Assembly: GCA_009741485.1 (NCBI GenBank)
Contig: CM019219.1
Span: 31,715,280-31,779,279, forward strand
Length of the DNA: 64,000 nucleotides
Source of the DNA: Malurus cyaneus samueli
Lineage: Eukaryota > Chordata > Aves > Passeriformes > Maluridae
Direction: 5' to 3'
Shown here piece by piece: positions 1-10,711 of the stretch (positions are counted from its first letter, which is position 1; each line of letters begins with the position of its first letter). The notes under the pieces are model-generated. The model had not been told where the DNA came from. It ran no database searches and saw only the letters and a list, made by a program, of their open reading frames with translations. The position numbers and the translations under genes are program-made.

Positions 1-382
1 TTTTTTTTTTTTTGCACATCAAATCAGATAACGCTAAAATGTTCTGGCTTCTCCAGCTCAGGCTGGGGGGACAGAAAAGGTCTCCTTTGGCTTCTTTAGC
101 CATGCTGAAATAAAAAAAAAGACTGGGGCAGGATTTCACAGCAGCTGGGAGAGGATGGTGGGGAAATTGGGGCAACCTGTTGATGGTTTAGTGGGGCCTG
201 GAGAGGCACAGGTGAGTGCTTGACATGGGTGAAACTGTTTACAGGGATTGAAAAGATTAAAAAGGGCTTTTCTTGAATGCCTGACCACTGCTGGGTAACC
301 TCCAGAGGGCTTTTGGGGGTTTATTTGGTGGTAATTGGGGTGGGATGTCCCTGGGTGAGGCTCAGCCAGCACCATGGGGATG

Positions 383-455
383 TCACAGAATCCCAGAATT
401 GCTTTGGCTCGGGAGGGACCTGACAGAGCATCCACTTCCATCCCCAAATATCCTT
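383..455 (-). mobile_element. CR1 3'-end fragment
   Basis: Short antisense CR1 tail, starting CACAGAATCCCAGAATTGC and followed by the GGGAGGGACCT block. It is cut off by the AT-rich island. Confidence 0.6.
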
Positions 456-477
456 AAGGCCTCCAAAACTTTGTATT

Positions 478-1103
478 AAAAACGCTTTGATTTTAAAAAG
501 TTTAATTAATTTAATTTTAAAAGTTAACTTTTTATTTAAGTTATAAAAATAGCTAAATTCCTTGAAATTTACCATAGTTACCAGCAAAATGTAACTTTTT
601 GCAGTTTTATTTCAGTAATCCGTGCAAAAATCTCTTTACATATGTTAAAATTACTGGTTTTATATTAATAACACATTTTCACACTAAATTGCGAAAAACA
701 AAAAGCAACTACAAGTACTCAGAACCAAAACCATAACCGTTATCAAAAAATACTAACCTTCAAATTGCTCTTACAAATTCCTTTCAAACAACTATTTATT
801 ATGCTTCACAAAGCATGTAAACTTTGCTTTATATGCACTACAACACAAATACATCCAACAAAAATTACAATAATTTAACATATAAGTAACTCTACCTCGT
901 AACACAAAAATATTAATACCTTTCAATTGTTTGCACAAAAACTACTTATAATATTATAACTGTTATAATATTATATGATACTATATTATTATTGTATATA
1001 ATTTATGTATATTTAAAATTATTATATAATATTATTATAGCATTATAACTAATTTTACCTATTATTAAAAAAATAGTAAAAAATTATTAAATTATAAAAT
1101 TAT
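478..1103. other. AT-rich, G-depleted island
   Basis: About 625 bases stand out from the GC-rich surroundings. By hand count 661-900 has 14 G against 53 C and is about 72% A+T, while 961-1080 has only 11 G+C in 120 bases. No coding frame of note is present. The borders are fairly sharp, with a CR1 start at 383 on one side and ordinary GC-rich sequence from about 1105 on the other. Origin unknown. Confidence 0.7.
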
Positions 1104-1909
1104 TTGGGGCCAGGCTGGGAGCAGCCAGCCTGATCCGTGAGCGTTCACACATTTAGGGGAAAAGTCCCTTTGGTTTGTGGCTGTTTTGAGGTGAGGCAGT
1201 CATTGAGGACCACGGGGACAACAATGAAGCCGTCCCCGAAATAGAAGCTGTCAAAATGTCGTTGCTAGGAGCGAAGCAGAGCCTGATTTGTGTTTTATTC
1301 CTGTTGCACAGCCTTCAAAGTGATGGTGAGGGGGCTCAAATTTGGGGGTTTCTTCGCTGCCACCAAACCCCAAACTTCCCAAAGATCTCTGCTGTGCTCA
1401 GAGCCTGCGCAGGGATTGAAAAGATCTCTTAGGGCTGATGCATTTCCCTGACATTTAGGAGATGCCTTCAGGGCCCTTTGCATTTGCTGCTCCGAAGATT
1501 TGCTTGTTTATTTTGGAAATTAGCAGCGTTCAAGGTGTTTTATTGCTGAAACCTCTAAGAAAAAGGTTTTTTTTTTCCACACAGAGTGAGGATTGGCTGG
1601 AGGATGGATGTTCAGCAGGGTTATCTCACAGCACTTGCCATCTTTTTTTTTTCTTCCCCCCATGCAGAAAGCTGCAAATCGAGACCCCGAGGCACCCCTG
1701 GAGCGTCGAGAGAACTCTCGCATCTCTTTTTTAAAGATATATTTTCCATTTTGCAGTGTTCAAACACCATCTGCTGTTTTGCACAGCGGCGCTTTCACAG
1801 GAGGGGAGCGTTTTTAGGTGTAAATTGTTCTTTAAAGCACACATTGGCAGTGCTGGAGAAACCCAATAGAAAATCCCACAGCCCTGGTTTGTAATGGCCA
1901 GCTTCAATG

Positions 1910-2154
1910 TGGGGGGACTTTAGGGTTGGTTGGGATATTGGGAAGGAATTGTTCCCTGGGAGGGTGGGCAGGCCCTGGCACAGGGTGCCCAGAGAAGCTG
2001 TGGCTGCCCCTGGATCCCTGGCAGTGCCCAAGGCCAGGCTGGACACTGGGGCTGGGAGCAGCCTGGGACAGTGGGAGGTGTCCCTGATCATGGCAGGGGG
2101 TTGGAATGACATTTTAAAGTCCCTTCCAACCCAAACCTTGTAGGGTTCTATGAA
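1910..2154 (+). mobile_element. CR1 LINE 3' fragment
   Basis: Sense-oriented CR1 tail. It has the GGGATATTGGGAAGGAATT block, CAGAGAAGCTGTGGCTGCC, AAGGCCAGGCTGGACA, and the CCTTCCAACCCAAACC end followed by GGTTCTATGAA, the usual avian CR1 3' terminus. Confidence 0.9.
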
Positions 2155-5100
2155 TAAAGCCCCTTTTGGGCTTGTAATAATTACTGACAATTCTGCCTGT
2201 GACTTGTAACCTAATGATCGGAGTTCTTCAGAGCAGCAAGGCTTCATTTCAGAGGGACACTCCTGGCAAAAACTGGGATAAACATCCCACCCACGCACCC
2301 AGTTAATGCTCTGTCTCCCTTTCGAGGCAGGTAAATCAACAGCAAATAGTTGGTGAAGCAACAGTCCCTGATCTGGAGCGCTCACACAAATGTGATTTAA
2401 ATAATTGCAGTGGTTGTGTGGCCTCTCCCCGCTCCTGTTCCGGCGTCCCCGGGGTGTGATGCCCACAGCCCCGTGCTGTTCCAGCCTAAGCTGGGTGTCT
2501 CACTGCCAGCTCTCCCCTGATTTATTTCAGGAGCTGTCATTTTTGGGGCCAGGTGTGCCAAACGTCCCAGTTTCACCGAGGTCAGGGAGGGGCTCCTGTG
2601 GAAGGTGTGGGTCAGGGCTGGGTGCTGCATCAGCCTCCTCCCCAACCTCTCCAGGATCTCTGCATGCTCCAGCCTCAGGCACGCTCCCCACACCATCCCA
2701 AGCCATCTACAAATGATGGTTTTCACACTTTTAAAAAAAATTTTTCTCCCATTTTTCTATTTCATCCTCTCTTCTTACATTTTTTCCCTGCCGTTCCAGG
2801 CTCTTGCCTCTTGCAACACCGGCGGTTGTGTTTTGACGAGTTAATAAACATCTCCCCCAGGAGCGAGGCAGCTCCAGCGTGCTCTGCCTGGCTGCGTTTC
2901 ACTCCTGACTAACAGAGTTTGCTGAGCAAGAGGTGTTTTTCTGATCCCAGAGCACGCTGGCTGGCATTCCCCACCTCTCCCTGGAGCTGCCAGGGGTGCT
3001 TCTGTTCTCTCCTGTCCATCACTGCCACCCCCAATCCCAAATTACCCCTTGGATCCTGCACTTTGGAGCCCTTTACCAGCCTTGGATGTTGAGATAGTGG
3101 CATTCCTCTTGCTCTGGGTCCTCTAGGCTCCCTTGGTGCAGGATTCCTGTGCTGACAGGATTCTCTCACTGCTGGAAGGGTCACAGAAAACACCAGCCAG
3201 TGCTGTGATGAGCTGCTGCTGAATGCCAGCTCTCTGCACTGCTCACACACCCTGTCCTCCTCCTCCATCACTGCTCCACAGCCTCGCAGACAAAAATCCA
3301 AGATTTCTTCATTGTTTTCATGCCAGCACTCCAGGAAAGCCTTGGAAACCTGAAAAGCAGGGACAGATGGGATGGACACTGCTCCAGAGGCTGCTGTTGC
3401 CAGGATGGCCCTTGGGGCTGTGCCCACCTGGAGGTGGCTGCTGCCCTGGTGCCTTTTGGCAAGAAGGGATGAGCTCTTGGAAGTGGTCCAAATGGCCAGC
3501 TCCAGCTTGTAGAACATGATTGCTGGTGAATTATGGATGGTTATTGCACCTCCTGGACGATGAATTATTGAGCTGACACGCCGGGTGGAGAGTGAGGAGC
3601 CGGGACCGTGCTTGTGGCAGGCAGGTTTGGAATGTGGTGTCTCCGTGGGCAGCAGGGGATGGTTTCTCCCCCTTCCTTCCTGAAGCTGTGGAAATGGCAG
3701 AGCCCTGCCCACCCTGTCTCACCCACCAGCCAAAAACCCCTGCTGAGGGATCCTAGAGGATCTCTGACATGGACACAAATCCTGGGCTCCCTTTCTGCCC
3801 ATCCTGTAGCCTCATCATGAGCAGTTCCGAGCCCAGTAACCTCTGCTTGCCCTCAGGAGGGTTTGGGGATGGCTGATTTAGGTGTGAGATGCTGTTTATC
3901 TCCCTGGTCCAGTGCTGTGGTGAGGCATGGCCGGTCTGCCAGCCCCTTATCCTGCCTCGGGCTTTGGGGACTCCCTGAGGTGGCTGCTCCATCATGTTTA
4001 ACAGACCTTGACAGACTCCTGTGCCCCGTGGGTTTCCCTAAATGCTTTCTGGGGGCCACTTAGGCTGCAGGTCTCCCCAGCACCCCGTGGCAATGAGTTC
4101 TGTAATTTAATCACGGGCGGCGTGGGAAAAGCGCTGTCCTTTGTTCATCCCTAAATTTGCTGCCTGCTAACTCGATTTGGGGGCTCCCAGTTCCTCTGCT
4201 GGGAGAAATGGGGAATTATCACAGCCTCTGCACCTGCTCCACAGTACTGGGGCTTTTAAACTGTCCTGCTGTGGCTTTTCTTTCCCTTATTCATCCCTCC
4301 TGGCAATTCCCAGCTCCCCTGCCAGCCCTCCAGCGGACGATGGAGAGGGGAAGGTCCCCGTTTTGCTTCATGGCTGTGCTGATCTCCGTTCTTTCTCCTT
4401 TTCCAGATGCCTGAGAGATGCTCGGGAGGCAGGGCTGACTCGGCTCCAGATGCCGACAGCTCCCTCTGGAGCAAACCGTGCTCTCAGTGAAAACCCCCGA
4501 AGCGTTTCCTGGTGGTTTGGGGCACTCACTCCTTCCCTGAATGCACTTGTGGATCTGTTCCCAGCCCCTCACCAGGGAAAGGGTTCCTAACACAAGTTGT
4601 GGTCACTTTGGGTTGAAAAAAATCTCTTTTAACTAGGATTTCCTGGTGCTGGGGGAGCAGCTTGCACTCCATCCTTCTGTGGGACAGAGCTGCTGTGAAT
4701 CGCTGTCCGAGGAGGAGGAGGGAGGTGAAACAAGGGGCTGAGAGGGGCACAGGGAGAGGGGGAGTGTTTGTGCATGCCTCTCCCCACACTCTGCAGGACT
4801 CCCATGGCATCTCGAGTCGGGTTTGAGGAGACTCTGGAGTCAGGGCAAAGTGAAGCGCTTTCCCTAATCGAATCACACGCCAGCGTCGCTGCTGAAGCTC
4901 CGCAAAGCAGAAAGGACTCGGCAGCCACTGAAGCACAAAGCCCCGCTCCCTCCCCGGTGTCTCCGTGGAGATTCTGCCTCTATGCTCCAGCTCCTGCCAC
5001 CAGCTGGGCTTGGGAGGGAGCAGGGACTCAGCCATCCCAGCTCATTCCCTGCTCATTCCCATGGGCCAGAGTATTTGGGGATACATAAAGGGTGTTCCCA

Positions 5101-5231
5101 TGGGCTTGGTGTTTCTCTTGGGGATGTTGTGCCCTCTCTGGTTACATGCCTAACAGGGACAGCTCCCTGGGAATGTGTGATGTCCTGCTAATCCAGGGGG
5201 TTTTCTCCATCCTCAGCTTCTCTGAAGGTGC

Positions 5232-5410
5232 TGCTGCTTCTCCCGACCCGTCCAACACTCCCAGGGGCAGCCACAGCTTCTCTGGGCACCCTGGGCCAGG
5301 GCCTGCCCATCCTCACAGGGGAGAATTTCTTGCCAACATCTCTGCTAAATCTCCCCTCTTCCAGTTTCAAGCAGTTCCCCCATGTTCTGTCACCACCTGT
5401 GGCCAACCGA
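5232..5410 (-). mobile_element. CR1 LINE 3' fragment
   Basis: Antisense CR1, showing GGCAGCCACAGCTTCTCTGG, GGGCCAGGGCCTGCCCATCC and GAGAATTTCTTGCCAACATC. Its 3'-terminal block is missing. Confidence 0.85.
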
Positions 5411-6740
5411 GGGGACACGCTGGTTCCATCCCAGTCACAAACCACCCAGCAAAACACTGCTCCACCTGTTAGGCAGGAAAACCTGCCCTGTCCTACCCCA
5501 ACCCTTTTTGTGCCCTGACTCTGCCTGTGCTGTGTAGACAAGCAAATTCCCTGTCCTTTCCAGGCAGCATCGAGGATTTCTCCGTGGCAGGAGCGGCATC
5601 CTTGCAGCAGGTCTGTCAGCAGGAATTTGTGCAGCTGCTGAAGATCCCAGGTGAGGAAATCGTCAGTAGCAGGGGGAAAAAATGAAATGAACCGCTGTTA
5701 ACTCAGTGTTTACTTTGTGCCAGGGCTCTCCAGGTAAAAGAAGCTCCCTGTTCAAATCCCTTCTTTGCAAAAAGCGGGGGGATTTCAGCAGGGCTGGATC
5801 TCCGGAGGGGGGAAGAGGCTCTTCATGGAGCAGGGAAGAGATGCAGCAGGGTGAGCTGGTGGGGATGCAGCAGCATCCTAGGGAAACCAGAACTCCCTAC
5901 AAGGCTTTTCCATGTTGGGAAGGCCCTTCCCAGTGCCTCGACCCCCTGTTATCAGTAACTGGGCTGAGTTCCCCCTCTTCCTCCCCTGTGTGCTGGTCTT
6001 GAGCCGCTCTCCCCATCCTAATGCCTAATTAGGTTGGCAGTGCTGTTTGTCCCGATAGCACAGCTCTGGATAATGCCATGCAAATTGCCTCCAAGACCTC
6101 TGAACCCCCAAATAAAAAAAGCACCTCTGGCTACCCCTGGCTGCAGCCTTTCCAGCTGCAAGTAACATCTGAGGGCTTAAAAGAAAAAGCTCTTTAAAAA
6201 AAAGATAAACAAATTGCCCTTCTTCCCAGTAATCAGATTTTTTTTTTTTATACCAGAAAAAGCAAGCCCAGCCTTATCCCAGATTGCTGAGATGTTTTAG
6301 TGGGGAGCAAGGTCTGAAAGGAAAGGGAACTAAGAGAGGATGTTTGAACCCACCTCAGGTCTTTGGGTGGGAAGAGAAACCCACCCCTCCCATGACAGTG
6401 CAGTCAAAGCTGAAGGGCGCCGTGACCTCGAATCCCAAACAAGCGAGCCTTTGTCTCACCTCCTGGTTAAACTTTGGGAGTTTCCTCTGTTTATTATCCA
6501 TCTGATTGCCATCTTTTTTAACTCTTTCACGCACCCTCTTCCCCTGGCTGTGCCAGAGCCCTGAATGTCTGACCCACAGAGGTCCCTGCTCCGGTGCCGT
6601 GGGTGTGGTGTCACCAGCGGGATGTGCTGCATCCCTCAGTTGGTGGCAGTCCCTCCCTGATGATGATGAGGGCTGGACTCTGCCGGTCCAGCTCAGCTCT
6701 GTGCAACTCGTCACACCTCACATCAGCCCCTGGGAGTTTG

Positions 6741-6960
6741 ATTGACACGTTCCTGCCCGGCCATTAGAGGGAAAATGAGAGGTAGTACGTAAACACCTGG
6801 GAGGAAAAACAGCCCTTTGCCTTAATGATAGTTTGTCATGTCATATTTCCCTCAAATTGCGCAACAGGGGTAAGTGAACCCTTCATTTGCATCGCTTTAA
6901 TTCATGTTTTGAATACGTGACAGGCTTAAATGCTGCCCGGTTTAATCCACTCGCTCTCAC
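6741..6960. promoter_or_regulatory. possible upstream enhancer: forkhead, C/EBP and octamer sites
   Basis: Three perfect consensus sites fall within 104 bases: GTAAACA (6789-6795), the palindrome TTGCGCAA (6857-6864) and the POU octamer ATTTGCAT (6885-6892). The stretch is AT-balanced, free of recognised repeats and 2.2 kb upstream of the CpG island. Function is inference only. Confidence 0.3.
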
Positions 6961-8009
6961 TCATTTCTGCACCAAGGGGGGAAAAAAAAAAGGTAAAAAA
7001 GCCACACTCTGATTCCCAAAGCAGGCACTTTAAAATTCCACTCATCTGGCTGGAAAACGCCTTTTTTTTTTTTTTTCCTGGTTTATTTTCCCAAAGCCCT
7101 TACTCCCAACGCCAGCACCGCTGGGTTTGCATCAGGTGCATCCCTTCCCCTCGCTGCCCAGCCAGGCTCTTCCCTCACAGCTTCGCTCCCTCGACAGCAA
7201 CTGGAAATGAGATTTTTTTTTCCGCTCTTCAGCCTTTTCCGGCACGTCCCACTGCTCTGTAAACACCGGCTCAAGTGCAGCCGAGTGTGGGATGCTCGAG
7301 GTGGCACTCAAGGCAGCTGCACCGCCAGCCATGTGCAGGTGGCCCAAGCAGCGAGCCACCAGCACCCCCTGCTTTTCGGGGGTACCTCTGGCTGAGGGAG
7401 AAGGCGGCTGGGCAGCGGGAAGAGCTCAGGCTGCTCTGGAAATCCCCCAAAGGTGGATTTTCATTTTTGGGTGATGGTTGGTGTGCCACACCCCGATTGA
7501 ACAGCTTCTCCGTCCTGCCGGGGTTTGCTTTCCCCGCTGCAGGCGGCAGAGGCGGGCTGAGCCCCGGGGCAGATCGCTGAGCCCGGGGAGCCAAAGCCAC
7601 GGCCCCGGGAGCACCGGGCTGGCGGCGAGGCACAGGCTGGAATTATCGCCTGCCAGGACGCCTTCGCCCCCACTGCCCTGCCCCGAGGAACTGAGCATCT
7701 GCCGGCAATTAAAAGTAGTTACTCGTTCCCATGCCATTTTAACCATTTCTAGGCGGCCGTGGCAGCCCCTTCTTCCTCGGTGGAGAAGGGTGGATCGTGT
7801 CGTGACTGATTGCGCAGACACTCTGTGGCTTTGCTGAATTTAGGGGTCTCTGCCCCAAAAAGGGCATTGCTTTTGCTTCCTGCCCGCTGAGCAAGGAGCC
7901 AGGGTGGCGTTTGAAGCCGTTCTGAGCAGGGACTCCCCAGCTGGAGAACTGCAAAGCTTGCAAACCTCAGAGTTTGCTCACAATTCTTTTCAAGGAGGGA
8001 GATGTGGGT

Positions 8010-8330
8010 GCATCACTGAATGCTTTGGGTGGGAAGGGACTTTAAAGATAATTTCTCTGCCACCTCCTTGCCAAGGGCAGGGACACCTTCCACTGATCAG
8101 GGTGCTCCCAGCCCCAGTGTCCAGCCTGGCCTTGGACACTTCCAGGGATCCAAGGGCAGCCACAGCTTCTCTGAGGCCTCCCCACCTTAACAGGGAAAAA
8201 ATTCCTCCTAACATCTCTAAATCTCTCCTCTTTCAGCTGAAAATCATCCCCTCCCGTCCTTGCACTATCTCCAGTAAAAAGCCACTCTCCATCCTTTTTA
8301 TTAGCCCCCTCTAAAACCAAAGGGCCACAT
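8010..8330 (-). mobile_element. CR1 LINE 3' fragment
   Basis: Antisense CR1 of about 320 bases from GGTGGGAAGGGACTTTAAAG through GGGACACCTTCCACTGATCA to CCTCTTTCAGCTGAAAATCA. It lies back to back with the sense copy at 8485. Confidence 0.88.
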
Positions 8331-8484
8331 CTCGAGAAGCAGTTGCAGGATACCTTCTGCAGTGTGTGAATTTTACTTTTTATTATTTGTGTGCCTGTGC
8401 ATCTGTTATTTTTATGCTCCTGCAGGCACATCCTGGATGGTGGCCTGGATTTTAATCCCTGTTCTCGGGGTGGGGGGAAAGGAG

Positions 8485-8739
8485 GGGTACAAGAAAGATG
8501 GAGACTTTTTAGATGTAATAGGACAAGGGGGAACAGCTTCAAACTGAAACAGGGCAGGGTTGGATGGGATACTAGGAAGGAATGTCCCTGGAGGTGGGCG
8601 ACCCTGGGGTGCCCGGAGAAGCTGTGGCTGCCCCTGGCAGTGTCCAAGGCCAGGCTGGACAGGGCTTGGAGCACCCCAGGACAGTGGAAGGTGTCCGTGC
8701 CCGTGGAAGGAGACGATCCTTCAGTCCCTCCAACCCAAC
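8485..8739 (+). mobile_element. CR1 LINE 3' fragment next to the CpG island
   Basis: Sense CR1 from GGTACAAGAAAGATGGAGAC through GAAGCTGTGGCTGCCCCTGG to CCCTCCAACCCAA. It stops where the CpG island begins, so a retroelement tail directly borders the presumed promoter. Confidence 0.88.
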
Positions 8740-9260
8740 TGTGCCGCGAGCGCAGCCGGGCGCGCTGCTTTCACGCCTCCAGGTATTTTTGCGGGGGGGT
8801 GTGTAGGGGGTTCGCCCCGGTTCCGCTGGCGTTGCGCGGCTCCCTCTGGTGCCCGCTGGCCCCGGTGCAGAGCGGGATCCCCCATCCCGGCCGTACCGCA
8901 CCGCACCCCAGCGAACCGCACCGCGAACCCCGGGCCGGCCGGGCGGGGCGGGCTGAGGCCGGCACAGCTCATCGCGGCGGGAATAGCCCGCCCTGGCCGC
9001 CCCGGCCCCCGGCCCGCCCGCCCGCGCCGGGCAGCCCGGCAGTGTGGCGAGGCGGGCGGGCAGCGCTGCGCTCCCGATCCCGCTGCCCGAGCCCGCTGCC
9101 GCCGCCATGCCGCCGCCCGGCCCCGCCGCATCTCCTTCCTCCTCCTCATCGCCCTCTTCGTCCCCGCGCTGCTGCTCCGCGGGCGCTGGCCGCCGCAGGT
9201 AAAGGGGGGAAGCAAGTTTGGGGGGGCTGTGGGTTGGACGGCATCCCCCCAAAAAAAGTT
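8740..9260 (+). promoter_or_regulatory. CpG island, probable UNC5B promoter
   Basis: About 500 bases of very GC- and CpG-rich DNA rise abruptly from ordinary sequence at the end of a CR1 fragment. A tandem GC box (GGGCGGGGCGGG, 8941-8952) lies about 155 bases before the candidate start codon, and no TATA box is obvious. This is the usual look of a vertebrate TATA-less promoter. Transcription is inferred to run to the right because the Kozak ATG and splice donor are on the + strand. A bidirectional promoter cannot be excluded. Confidence 0.6.
9107..9198 (+). CDS. UNC5B: candidate UNC5B exon 1 (signal peptide), reading frame broken in assembly
   Basis: An ATG in a strong Kozak context (GCCGCCATG) lies in a CpG island, and a CAG|GTAAAG donor follows 92 bases later. 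The ATG frame itself gives only a Ser/Pro/Arg-rich peptide and would read TAA across the donor. The next frame encodes a signal-like run, RRISFLLLIALFVPALLL, and the third frame ends LAAA-G in the phase that exon 2 needs (one base of a Gly codon). Two single-base losses in the GC-rich stretch would join these three frames and give a 94-base exon of correct phase. The frame break could be assembly error, or this may not be the UNC5B first exon at all. The GC-rich island at 25.85-26.76 kb is the main rival, but no signal peptide was seen there. Confidence 0.42.
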
Positions 9261-9374
9261 CACTGCGGTTGAGGTGCCCAGCCTTGGGACGCCGAGTTGG
9301 GTTTTTTTTTTCCTTTAATATAAAGGTCGAGGGGTTGGCGGGAGGGGAAGCTGGACGCCCTCCGCGCCGTTGCA

Positions 9375-9640
9375 GGGGGATGCTCCTGGGGAAGGATGAT
9401 GCTCGCGGTGGGATGCGGGCTGGCAGCGCCCTCCGCGCCGGGGGTATGCTCCGGTCTGGGGTGGGGAGTGATGTTCCGCGTGGGTGTGGGCTGGCAGCTC
9501 TCCCCGCTCCGGGGGTGATGCTCCGCGGGGACACGGGCTGGCAGCGCTCCCCGCTCCGGGGGTGATGCTCCGCGGGGACACGGGCTGGCAGCGCTCCCCG
9601 CTCCGGGGGTGATGCTCCGCGGGGACACGGGCTGGCAAAG
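9375..9640. repeat. 47-bp GC-rich minisatellite
   Basis: Near-identical 47-base units begin at 9511, 9558 and 9605 (GGGGGTGATGCTCCGCGGGG...), with more diverged copies back to about 9375. It lies just inside putative intron 1. Long open frames on the minus strand here are only repeat translation. Confidence 0.88.
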
Positions 9641-10650
9641 GCAAAACAAACCCAACCCTGTTTGTAGTAGCGCCGGCTGCGATTCCCCGGCGGGTCGAAT
9701 AAGTAACTATTCAACCTAGATTTTTTCAGATCTTCTTTTTATTAATTATTTTTATTATTAATATTAAATCTGCATTTTTCTAAGCCGAGCGATTGATGGC
9801 CGGGCAGCCAAGCCTTCTTTCCCTGTGGCTGTTCAAAGTTTCCTGTGCGCAGCCCAGTCTTGTGATTGAGATGCACTCAAATCCAGCCCTTCCGTTAGCA
9901 ATCCCTGCCACAGACGAGGAACAGAGGCACATCTCTCCTGCTGCCCTCTCTCGTTAGGACTCCTGTGATCAAAGTCAGCCTTTCCGCTGTGTATTTTCCC
10001 CCCCACCGCAGCCGCTCCACAACTCACGAACGTCCCCAGCATCTCAGGACTTTGTCCTTTGTCATCCTCCTGCGGTGGCAGAGTAAAAGCACCCGTGTTT
10101 ATTCTCCGGGTGTAAAACGGTGTGCTGGAGGGTAGAGTTCGGAAGCGGAGCCCTGTAAAGTTTGATGGCTTTTTGGAGGCTGGAGGAGACCGTAACCGTG
10201 ACGGGCAAGGTCGTCATCCCGGTGGGAATTCGGGATCTCTGGCTCCCGGCAGCTCCCGGCGAGGGTTTGAGGACGCGTCACCAAGCACAGATCGGTCTTG
10301 TTAAGGAGTTGAAAGCGTCTCCTGACGAGCTGATTTTCTAGGAAAATGAACCAAGCCTTCTTTTCTGAAGCGTAATTAAGGTGACGAGGAATTTTAGGGA
10401 GGGAGTCTAATTAGATTAATATTTTTTCCGCCTCCGCCGCACAAAGATCCAGTGTGTTTCGGGAAATGGGAAACAGGAACGGCACTATTGACTTATCCAG
10501 GGGCCTGGACGTCGCTGCAGCGGCATCCTCGGGCCAGAAGGAACTCTCCCTCGGTGGGAAGGGAGAGGTTTGAGAGCTGGCGACCGGTGTCCTGTGTGGC
10601 TGGGAGCGGTGCCGTGGGGATGGGCAGTGAGGGGCTGGGGGTTGGGGAAG

Positions 10651-10711
10651 GCTGGATTAGCCAGGCTGGGTTAGCCAGGCGGGATTAGCCAGGCGGGATT
10701 AGCCAGGCTGC
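10651..10711. repeat. short tandem repeat, about 14-bp unit
   Basis: Four copies of a GGATTAGCCAGGC(T)G unit follow one another with small differences. Confidence 0.85.

Larger units (their letters stand above)
1..8739. other. upstream flank, no supported gene
   Basis: I see no coding exon here. The stretch opens with 13 T at the window edge. It contains an AT-rich, G-poor island (478-1103), CR1 fragments (383, 1910, 5232, 8010 and 8485), several poly-T and poly-A runs, and a possible transcription-factor cluster near 6.8 kb. Open frames are short, overlap one another on both strands and match no family I recognise. Confidence 0.7.

Noticed and set aside
2909..3712. 267-codon open frame on the minus strand
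   Set aside because: Low-information composition, no known family, and overlapping open frames on both strands.
8572..9714. 380-codon open frame on the minus strand
   Set aside because: It runs through the CpG island and the 47-base minisatellite. High GC removes stop codons, and the peptide is Pro/Arg/Ala repeat translation without a domain.
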